Source: Bradyrhizobium sp. AT1
Lineage (GTDB): Bacteria; Pseudomonadota; Alphaproteobacteria; Rhizobiales; Xanthobacteraceae
Direction of reading: 5' to 3'
NCBI RefSeq assembly: GCF_001590795.1
Contig: NZ_JXDL01000001.1
Location: 5,123,758 to 5,187,757 of the forward strand
Length of the DNA stretch: 64,000 nt
The notes under the pieces were generated by a model. That model ran no database searches and was not told the DNA's origin. It saw nothing but the letters and a program-made list of their open reading frames with translations. A program made the translations under genes and the position numbers. Shown piece after piece: positions 55,201 through 61,883 of the stretch. Each line of letters begins with the position of its first letter. Position 1 is the stretch's first letter.

Positions 55201-55768
55201 TCGCCATCGCGGTCAGCAAGGCGCGGCCGGTGACGCTCTCCGGATCGCGCGCGGCCTCCAGCAGCACTTTCAGATTGGCGCGCTCCATCATGTCGGTCTG
55301 GTCGCGCTCGTCGATGACGGAGAAGCGCGCGGGCACGTTGGCTTCGAACGGGAATTGCTGCAGCAGCCGCGTGCACAGCGCGTGGATGGTCTGCACCTTC
55401 AGCCCGCCCGGCGTCTCCAGCGCGCAGGCGAACAGTTTTCGCGCGTTGCGTCGCAATTTTCGATCGGGATGGGGAATGCCGACCGCGCGGATTGCGGCGT
55501 CGAGCGCGAGGTCGTCCAGCGTCACCCAGTGACCGAGCGTGGTGAACACGCGCTCGGCCATGTTGGCCGCAGCGGCCTTGGTGAAGGTGATGCAGAGGAT
55601 CTTTTCCGGCGGCACGCCCGACAGCAAGAGGCGGATCACGCGCTGCACCAGCACATGGGTCTTGCCCGAGCCAGCATTGGCCGACACGAAAGCTGAGGCA
55701 GTCGGATCCGACGCGCGGGCCTGCCGCGCGCGCACTTCATCCGGGATGGGACGCGGCGCCTTCACCAT
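52262..55768 (-). CDS. addA: Double-strand break repair helicase-nuclease AddA
   Basis: AddA is the UvrD-like helicase and nuclease half of AddAB, which processes broken DNA ends for RecA. The 1168-residue protein has Walker A SANAGSGKT (Lys36), the motif II region LIDEAQDTSPRQWDIV, ITFTKAAAANMAERVF, MTVHGAKGLEASVVFMVDT and LLYVAMTRAADRLIVGG, then a RecB-like nuclease with VDFKTNQ near the C-terminus (LIVDFKTNQAAPKS). ATG 55768 overlaps the addB stop (ATGGTGA), so the genes are coupled. The extension to 55801 lies inside addB. Confidence 0.97.
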   Translation of the reverse strand: MVKAPRPIPDEVRARQARASDPTASAFVSANAGSGKTHVLVQRVIRLLLSGVPPEKILCITFTKAAAANMAERVFTTLGHWVTLDDLALDAAIRAVGIPHPDRKLRRNARKLFACALETPGGLKVQTIHALCTRLLQQFPFEANVPARFSVIDERDQTDMMERANLKVLLEAARDPESVTGRALLTAMASAADVTFKEVVREACLSRDHFMAWTDQAGNAEAAAAQMAAALGVDASDRIEDVETEILDGPYLPRSRWDDIAIALEDGSKSDNDQASRLREAKVFSGSAQVDAYLSVFLTDEKLPRKAVLTKKFGEHNPSVARLFENEAQRIGGLVEKRRAVTMRDRTAALLHIATAAAANYRREKQERGLLDYDDLIDKTLAMLDRVASGWVHYKLDRGVDHVLIDEAQDTSPRQWDIVAHIISEFTAGEGAREGLNRTVFAVGDEKQSIFSFQGAAPHEFDARRRELHRKFTAAGLKFDPVAFTYSFRSGATILHAVDHVFRDPAIYKSIHSVEIGHPLHNALADAGPSVIELWDLCEADDRQDIEGWRAPFDGVAVTSPEVKLARRIQAEIKHLVESGTLTGHEGERRPLRYGDMLILVRRRGNAFDAVIQALKHAGVPVAGADRLKLTEHIGIIDLMNLADALLLPQDDLALAVALKSPLFGLDDDDLFTLAHDRKGSLRRALGEHAATAEKFATVLRRLEACESRAREETPFAFYAWLLGGDGGRARILRRLGHEANDALDEFLELALNYERKAPASLQGFMAWLRSADTEVKRDMEISRDEVRVMTVHGAKGLEASVVFMVDTTSSPADSQRVRLIHVPRGNGGEVVVWAGRKADDPKPVADARKAMIEETEDEYRRLLYVAMTRAADRLIVGGCMPGNMRTVRKLSWYDLIDTGLKGSGLDKQVIETPLGKVTRFARPEDVATLGTPATAVDQAVELPDWLRTPAPREIDDDLVRPSGQPPEEGRSVRSGESVQSRALALQRGTLVHRLLQSLPDIAIERRREAALGFMARNAAGWAEADLTALADKVLALIAEPRFAPVFAAGSRAEVAIVGKLERPGRPPALVSGQIDRLVVRPEEVLIVDFKTNQAAPKSATDAPVAYVRQLALYRAVLARLYPQKPIRAVLLWTEALEYMEISAPALDAALASLHLGVSVLDPARGRS

Positions 55769-58700
55769 TCCTCGATCCCCAGGCCGCCGGCCGCGGACCA
55801 TTCCTTGATCCGGGCGAGGTCGTCATAGGCGCCGTAGCGGTTGGTCCACATCGGCAGGTTCAGCGAGGTGTAGGGCTGGTTCTCGTCGTCGAACGCGCGG
55901 ATCAGCGCTTCCAGCTTGGCCCGTGCTTCCGCGGCTGCGGTGTCCGGCGGCTGCGGCTCCTCGCCCGGCTTGTATTTGAGCTCGAGGATGCGCTCCTCGC
56001 CCGGCGGGTTGTTGCCGCTCAAGCGCACATAGACGAGCTGACTTACCGACGAACCCGCGTCTATATCGGGGAAACCGCCTTCGCGGAGGATGGCGGCTTC
56101 CAGCGTCAGCTGCGGTGACAGGCCCATGCGGACCTGCTTGCCGGTCGGCGGCTGGCCGGTCTTGTAGTCGAGGATGGCGTAGCCGCCGCCCTGGCGCCGC
56201 TCGATGCGGTCGGCGCGCGCGGACAGCTTGAAGCTGCGCGTGCCGTCGAGCGGGATCGAAATCTCGCCGCGCGTTTCCGCCGTGATCCCTTCGATCGCCT
56301 CGCGCCGGGCGGTCTCCCATTCGCCGAACCAGCGCGCAATGCGCTGAAAGCGTGGCCACCACAGCGCGCGCGCCTCGGGACGTTCCATCAGCGGCGCGAA
56401 ATGCTTCTCGCCGATGGCGCGCAGCACGCGGGCGGGATCGTCGGGCAGACGCGTGGCGTAGCTTTCGGTGAACTCACCGATCGCATCGTGAATCGCGGAA
56501 CCGCGATCGGCGGCCGACAGCGGCATGTCGACGGGATCGAGCGCATCCAGCCGCAGGATATACTTTGCATAGATGGTGTAGGGATCGCGCAGCCAATCCT
56601 CGATCGCGGTCACCGACATCTTCAATGGCCGCGTCGCGCGGGGTGGTCGCGGCTCGGGTTGCTTGATCGGCTCGACCTTGTCGGGCTGGTCCAGCCGCTC
56701 TGCAAATCGCACGTAGTTTTCGCCGGCATGAACGGCCGCCTTCCAGAGCTCGTCGCCCGCCACCGCTTCCAACCGGTGCAGGAAGCGCGAGGTCACGGCC
56801 GGTGCGCCGCCGGCCTTGGCGGAGTGGGTGAGGATCACCTCATGGCCGCCGAGCAGCTGGGCAAAATCATGCGCGGAGAGGCCGATACGGCGCTCCGGCA
56901 AATCGAGGCCGAGCTCGTGCCGCATCGGCCGGCTCAGCCAGGGATCGATGCGCGGCGCCGGCGGCCAGACGCCCTCGATCAGGCCGCCGACGATGATGCG
57001 GTCGGCCTGCATCAGGCGCGATTCCAGCGGGCCGTAGATCTGCAGCCGCGCGCCAGGCTTGTCGCGCCGCCGCACCGCGCGATCGCTGAACGCGGTCTGG
57101 AAGACATCCGCGTAGTCGGGCAGCGTCACCAGCAACCCGCTGGTCGTGCCGCCGCGCAGGAGATCGTCGAAGGCGCTCGCGAGTGCGAGGCCCTCGCGCT
57201 CCTCGAAGGCCAGCGGAATGCCCTGCTCGTCACGCGACAGCTCGATCATGATCTCGCGGTGACGATGCGCAAGCTCGGCGAAGTCATACGGTTTTAGAGA
57301 GGCCAGGCTCTCGATCGGCGCCAACGCCTTTTGCAAAATATCGATCAGCGCCTGGACACGGTCGAGATCCTCGGCCTTGAGATGCGCGCGGGGCTCGGCG
57401 CGATGCAGCGCGGAGACCTCGCTGCGCCACAATTTTGCAAGCTCATCGCGAAAGCGGTTGAATTCGCGCAACAGGCCGGCCGTGCCGGCAGGCGGACGCG
57501 TGCCGCGCAAGATTGCGAGCTCGAGATCTTCGATCGCCGCCTTCCAAGCGCCGGGCAGCCGGCCGAGCCGGCATAGCGGATGCTTCAGCAGCGCCAGCAG
57601 CGTCGGTGGCTCCAGGCCCTTGGTCGCCGCTTCCGCCACAAGGCGCGCGAAAACGCCGGCTGAAGTTTCCATCAGGACGTCGCCGCCGGAATCGTCGAAA
57701 CTGAGGCCCCATCGGGTGAGCGCCGCCATCACCCGCCGCGCCAGCGCGCGGTCCGGCGTCACCAGCGCTGCCGACTTGTCGAGATGCCGTGCCTCGCGCA
57801 TCGCAATCGCGATCGCGAGCGCTTCCATTTCGGGGTTGGGGGCCTCGACGACCGCAAGATTTGTCATGCCGCCGGCGATCTTCGCGGCGACGTCAGGCTG
57901 CTTCAGCCGGTCGTGCCAGACTTCCGTCTTGGCGGAGGGCCGCATCGATTCGGAGGCGAGCAGATCGCGACCGCCTTCGGCCGGCGGCCGTAAAATCTCG
58001 ACGTCGCTGCGCTTGATGCCGAATCGATCCAGCAGCGCATTCATGGCGTATTGCGGATGGTTCGAGGCCGGGTGCTCGACGAATTTGCCGAGCGAATCGC
58101 GCAATCCGCCGATGCTGCGCCAGGCGTCGTCGTCGAGATCGGTGTCGAGGCCGGGCAGCACCACGGCGCCATGCGGCAACGATGCGACCGCGTGCAGGAA
58201 TTTCGCGGTGGCCGGCATCGAGCCGGTCGAGCCCGCCGCGATGACAGGTCCATGCGGATGCGCGGTCAGCCGCTTGGCTTCCGCCGCGATCAGGAGGTCG
58301 CGCCGCGCCGCGGGCTCGATCCGGTTGATCTCGGCGAGATGACCGGGCCAGGCGATGCGCGCGATGCGCAAGAATTCGAGCGAGTGCTGCCAATAGCGAT
58401 CGAGGTTGTCAGGCACGAGGCCGTCGAGCGCGTTCCAGTCGACGCCGCGCGTGACCATGTCGTCGATCAGGCGTGCGAGGTCGCCGGCGAGCGCGAGCGT
58501 CGAGGCGGGCCCGCCGACTACCAGCGGCGCCAGCACCGGGCCCTTGGCCCACGCCGCAACCAGTTGTGCCAGCGTCAGCCGCCGCTCGAGCTCGCCAAGC
58601 CGCGGCGGAATATCGAGCGGCGTCGCGCCGGAAAATTGCTCGCCGTCATCGGCGAAGGCGAGCTCATCCTCGTCGATGTCACCGAGCGCGACGATGCGCG

Positions 58701-58908
58701 GCAGCACGACGGCATCGGCCTTCATCTCGTCGAGGAAAATCTCGCGCACGACGCGCATGGCGCGGCGGGTCGGCAAATACAGCGTTGCGTCGGCAAGCCG
58801 CGCCGGTTCCCTGCGCGCCTCGAAGCCCTCGACCAGCCGTCCCTCGAGCAGGGCCGTGACGACCGTGCGCAGGAACGGAACTGAGATGGGGACGCTGAAA
58901 ACGCGCAT
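55762..58908 (-). CDS. addB: Double-strand break repair protein AddB (alphaproteobacterial type)
   Basis: AddB is the partner of AddA and recognises Chi-like sites in other species. The 1048-residue protein has the AddB-alpha features: RVFSVPISVPFLRTVVTALLEGRL, RRAMRVVREIFLDEM, GSTGSMPATAKFLHAVASLP and IIVGGLIEGVWPPAPRIDPWLSRPMRHELGLDLPERRIGLSAHDFAQ. A PD-(D/E)XK nuclease domain with YAILDYKTGQPP follows. It is normal length. Its stop overlaps the addA start. Confidence 0.96.
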   Translation of the reverse strand: MRVFSVPISVPFLRTVVTALLEGRLVEGFEARREPARLADATLYLPTRRAMRVVREIFLDEMKADAVVLPRIVALGDIDEDELAFADDGEQFSGATPLDIPPRLGELERRLTLAQLVAAWAKGPVLAPLVVGGPASTLALAGDLARLIDDMVTRGVDWNALDGLVPDNLDRYWQHSLEFLRIARIAWPGHLAEINRIEPAARRDLLIAAEAKRLTAHPHGPVIAAGSTGSMPATAKFLHAVASLPHGAVVLPGLDTDLDDDAWRSIGGLRDSLGKFVEHPASNHPQYAMNALLDRFGIKRSDVEILRPPAEGGRDLLASESMRPSAKTEVWHDRLKQPDVAAKIAGGMTNLAVVEAPNPEMEALAIAIAMREARHLDKSAALVTPDRALARRVMAALTRWGLSFDDSGGDVLMETSAGVFARLVAEAATKGLEPPTLLALLKHPLCRLGRLPGAWKAAIEDLELAILRGTRPPAGTAGLLREFNRFRDELAKLWRSEVSALHRAEPRAHLKAEDLDRVQALIDILQKALAPIESLASLKPYDFAELAHRHREIMIELSRDEQGIPLAFEEREGLALASAFDDLLRGGTTSGLLVTLPDYADVFQTAFSDRAVRRRDKPGARLQIYGPLESRLMQADRIIVGGLIEGVWPPAPRIDPWLSRPMRHELGLDLPERRIGLSAHDFAQLLGGHEVILTHSAKAGGAPAVTSRFLHRLEAVAGDELWKAAVHAGENYVRFAERLDQPDKVEPIKQPEPRPPRATRPLKMSVTAIEDWLRDPYTIYAKYILRLDALDPVDMPLSAADRGSAIHDAIGEFTESYATRLPDDPARVLRAIGEKHFAPLMERPEARALWWPRFQRIARWFGEWETARREAIEGITAETRGEISIPLDGTRSFKLSARADRIERRQGGGYAILDYKTGQPPTGKQVRMGLSPQLTLEAAILREGGFPDIDAGSSVSQLVYVRLSGNNPPGEERILELKYKPGEEPQPPDTAAAEARAKLEALIRAFDDENQPYTSLNLPMWTNRYGAYDDLARIKEWSAAGGLGIEEW

Positions 58909-59000
58909 GGGCTGCCTGATTCGGAGGAACAGGCAATATAGGGAGGCGGGGTCGAATGGTCATGGGGCGGGGAGGAATCGTCCCCGTTGTTCGGCGTTTC

Positions 59001-59086
59001 GTAGCCCGGATGGAGCGGAGCGCAATCCGGGATTCGTGCCACAAGCCCTGGGGCCCCGGATTGCGCTCCGCTTCATCCGGGCTACG
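59001..59086. repeat. GTAGCCCGGATGGAGCG palindromic repeat, copy 4
   Basis: The same palindrome, with the spacer GATTCGTGCCACAAGC shared with copy 3. It lies 21 bases past the murU stop, in the gap to addB. Confidence 0.87.
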
Positions 59087-59107
59087 GCACCGTCTTTGGG
59101 GCTGGCT

Positions 59108-59830
59108 CTACGCCACGCTCTCCAGAAACGCCTCTTCCGCGGCGTGCACGGCATCGGGCGTGCCGACATGCATCCAGACGCCGTCGAGGCGGAGGCCGAA
59201 GAGGCGCTCCTGCTCGTTGGCACGGTCGAACATTTTTGTCAGCGAGAACTCGCCTTGCGGCGCGCCGTCGAAGATCGTGGGCGACAGGATCGCAGCGCCC
59301 GCATAGACGAACGGAACGACTTCTTTTTCCTTGCGCTTGCGCAAGGCGCCGTCGGGCAGCATGCCGTAATCGCCGCGGCCGCTATAGCCGATGCTGGTCG
59401 CGGTCGGCGCCATCAGCAGCAGGATATCCATGCGCTCAGGGTCGAAATTCTCGGCGAGCCGCGTCAGGTTCGGGCGCACGCCGTCGATCCACAAGGTGTC
59501 GGAATTGACATGGTAGAACGGCGCATCGCCGAGCAGCGGCAGCGCCTTGACCACGCCGCCGCCGGTGCCGAGCACCTGGTCGCGCTCGTCGGAGATGGTG
59601 ACGCGCGGATGCTGGCGCGAGGCGGTGTGCTCGATGATCTGGTCCGGCAGGTAATGCACGTTGACCACGGCGTCGGTCACGCCGGCCTGGCCGAGCTTGT
59701 CGAGCACGTGGTCAAGCAGCGGCTGGCCGGCTACCGGCACCATCGGCTTCGGCATCTTGTCCGTCAGTGGACGCATGCGCAGGCCGAACCCTGCGGCGAG
59801 CACCATGGCTTTGGTCGGTTTGACGGACAT
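59108..59830 (-). CDS. murU: N-acetylmuramate-1-phosphate uridylyltransferase-like enzyme (MurU)
   Basis: MurU activates MurNAc-1-phosphate to UDP-MurNAc in wall recycling, bypassing MurA. The 240-residue nucleotidyltransferase has AMVLAAGFGLRMRPLTDKMPKPMVPVAGQPLLDHVL, TGGGVVKALPLLGDAPFYHVNSDTLW and FLESVA at the end. In Pseudomonas it works with AmgK, a kinase encoded just upstream here as part of a TsaE fusion. Only the PilZ protein gene lies between. No signal peptide. Generic sugar-1-phosphate nucleotidyltransferase is the alternative. Confidence 0.88.
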   Translation of the reverse strand: MSVKPTKAMVLAAGFGLRMRPLTDKMPKPMVPVAGQPLLDHVLDKLGQAGVTDAVVNVHYLPDQIIEHTASRQHPRVTISDERDQVLGTGGGVVKALPLLGDAPFYHVNSDTLWIDGVRPNLTRLAENFDPERMDILLLMAPTATSIGYSGRGDYGMLPDGALRKRKEKEVVPFVYAGAAILSPTIFDGAPQGEFSLTKMFDRANEQERLFGLRLDGVWMHVGTPDAVHAAEEAFLESVA

Positions 59831-59946
59831 CTCGCTTTCTCAGACCTTTCGCGTTCGCAGCAACCCTAACACGAGGTTCGATCGGCCGCACCGCATCTCA
59901 ATCGCCTTAGCCAGCCGCCGTGACGGTTGTACGACGGGTGTTGCCG

Positions 59947-60264
59947 TCATGCCCCGACGGCTGTGGAACGCGCCTTCTTCTTCTTGTCGCCGACTTTCAG
60001 GAAATTGACGCCGATCTGGTCGCCATTGACCCAGGCCAATTCGCAGCGCCGATAGGCCAGCCCGGTGGAGGACAGCAGCAGAAAGAATTCCTTCAGGTGC
60101 AGGCCTTCGACCGAGCCGTCGATGGTCAGCTTGGCGCCGCTGTCGGAGACGTCCTCCATGGTGCATTCGCGCCGCCAGGTCCCGTCGATACCCATCATCT
60201 GGGCCGGAATCCCACGCTCGAAAACGACCCGGCTGTTGCCACGCTGGTCCGTCTTTACCGCCAT
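59947..60264 (-). CDS. PilZ-domain protein
   Basis: The 105-residue protein has the c-di-GMP-type pattern: QRGNSRVVFERGIPAQMM with Arg residues in the N-terminal switch, then the DVSDSGAKL motif (D-x-S-x-x-G), and CELAWVNGDQIGVNFLKVGDKKKK. The first Arg-rich motif (RxxxR) reads R-G-N-S-R, as needed for c-di-GMP binding. It is between the tsaE-amgK fusion and murU on the same strand. The role may be to link c-di-GMP to wall recycling or it may be independent. Confidence 0.85.
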   Translation of the reverse strand: MAVKTDQRGNSRVVFERGIPAQMMGIDGTWRRECTMEDVSDSGAKLTIDGSVEGLHLKEFFLLLSSTGLAYRRCELAWVNGDQIGVNFLKVGDKKKKARSTAVGA

Positions 60265-60350
60265 CTGCCCGCTCCAGCCCGTATTTATCCGGCTGCCTGG
60301 CCGCCAGAATACCGACGTCTTGGCTAACAGCCGGTAAATCAGGTCCCAAA

Positions 60351-61883
60351 TCAGGGCTGAGGCGGACTTTTGGGCGGCGGCACGTTGGCGAGATACCAGT
60401 CGCGCAGGAAGCCCAGCGCAGGATGCGCCAGCGAGCGTTGGAGATAGGTCCAGATCCGCGGCTGGTGACGCAGATAGTGCGGCTTGCCGTCGCGGCGGTT
60501 GAGCCGGGCGAAGGTGCCGAGCAGGCGCGTGTTCCGCTGCGCCGACATGATGGCGTAGAGCTCGGCGAAGCCGGCGGCGTCGAAGGCCGCGTCGCTGGCG
60601 CGGCGCGCCTTGATGTAGCGCGACAGCAGCGTGAGCTCGATGTTTTCGGGCACGTCGATGCGGGCATCCTGGAGCAGCGACACCACGTCATAGGAGTGCG
60701 GACCGAGTACCGTGTCCTGAAAGTCGATCACGCCGACGCGTTCGATGCCGCTGCGATCGTCGAGCCAGATCAGGTTCGGCGAGTGGTAGTCGCGGATGAC
60801 CCACGTCTTCGGCGCGGCCAGCGGCTTCTTCAAGAGCTCGCGCCACATCGCGAAGAACTCCGCGCGGGCCGCTTCGCTGAGCGGCGCGTTGCGATCGGGC
60901 AGATACCATTCCGGCATCAGGCCGATTTCGATCAAGAGCGCCTCGACGTCGAAGACCGGGATGTCGTAACTCTGGCCGGCCAGCGGCAAGGTTTCCGGCA
61001 GCGTCTTGGCGTGCAGCGCGGCGAGCACGTCGGTCGCAGCCTCGTACCGCTCGCCAATCGGGCGCGGCGGATGGCCTTCGATTACGCCTTCGCTGCCGAA
61101 ATCCTCCGAGATCAGAAAACCGTGGTCGAGATCGAAATGGTGGATCGCCGGCGCGGATACTCCCGCCGCGCGCAGGCCTTCATCGACGGCAACGAACGGC
61201 TTGATGTTTTCCGCCAGATGCACTGCTGCGCTGTAGGACTTGCCGTTATAGAGCGCCGCGCCATCGGGGCGCTGCGGTGAATTCATGAGAATGACGACGC
61301 CGTCGTCGCGGATCAGGCGCGCATAGGACCGCGTCGAGGCATCCCCGGCCATGCGCTTGCGTCCAGCGTCGATATAGCCCGAGTTGTCGAGGAATTCGCG
61401 CAGCGCCTTCAACCGCGGCACAGTCGCAGCGGCCTTGCCATACCCGGTGATATCGGCTGCGCGTGCGTTCGAGCCCAGCGCCGGCCGATGCGTCAGCGCG
61501 ATGTCGATGCGATCTGCGGGCATTGCCGACGGCGCGCGCTCCGGCCATTCGATCAGGACCAGCGTGGCCTCGGGGAGCGGCGACAGCCCGATCTCCTCGA
61601 GCTCGCTCTCGTCCTCGATCCGGTAGAGGTCGGCATGCATCACCGGGAAAGGCGGCAGCTCATAGCTTTGCACGAGGGTGAAGGTCGGGCTCGGCACTTC
61701 CAGCTCCTCGTCGCCGGCGAGGTAGCGGATCAGGCTGCGCGCCGCCGCGGTCTTGCCGGCGCCGAGATCGCCGGTGAGAGTGATGACGTCGCCGGGGCCG
61801 ATCAGGAGCGCGAGGTCGGCCATCAATTGCGCGGTGGCCGTCTCGTTGTGAAGCGCGACGGAAAGTTTGGTGGGCTCTGTCAT
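60351..61883 (-). CDS. TsaE-AmgK fusion: tRNA t6A ATPase and amino-sugar kinase
   Basis: The 510-residue protein fuses two enzymes. Residues 1 to about 150 are TsaE (LTGDLGAGKTAAARSLIRYL, Walker A Gly38-Thr45; SPTFTLVQSYE; HADLYRIEDESELEEIGL; VLIEWPERA), which helps make the t6A base of tRNA. Residues about 155-510 are an aminoglycoside phosphotransferase fold (RKRMAGDASTRSYARLI, VIRDYHSPNLIWL with catalytic Asp and Asn, GVIDFQDTVLGPHSYDV) matching AmgK, which phosphorylates MurNAc and GlcNAc at C1. murU lies just downstream. The start overlaps the DivL-like stop by four bases. Fusion appears real since one frame covers both. Confidence 0.92.
   Translation of the reverse strand: MTEPTKLSVALHNETATAQLMADLALLIGPGDVITLTGDLGAGKTAAARSLIRYLAGDEELEVPSPTFTLVQSYELPPFPVMHADLYRIEDESELEEIGLSPLPEATLVLIEWPERAPSAMPADRIDIALTHRPALGSNARAADITGYGKAAATVPRLKALREFLDNSGYIDAGRKRMAGDASTRSYARLIRDDGVVILMNSPQRPDGAALYNGKSYSAAVHLAENIKPFVAVDEGLRAAGVSAPAIHHFDLDHGFLISEDFGSEGVIEGHPPRPIGERYEAATDVLAALHAKTLPETLPLAGQSYDIPVFDVEALLIEIGLMPEWYLPDRNAPLSEAARAEFFAMWRELLKKPLAAPKTWVIRDYHSPNLIWLDDRSGIERVGVIDFQDTVLGPHSYDVVSLLQDARIDVPENIELTLLSRYIKARRASDAAFDAAGFAELYAIMSAQRNTRLLGTFARLNRRDGKPHYLRHQPRIWTYLQRSLAHPALGFLRDWYLANVPPPKSPPQP

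Noticed and set aside
54014-55696. 560-codon plus-strand open frame opposite addA
   Set aside because: It mirrors AddA codons in a GC-rich reading frame, with no independent start signal or domain.
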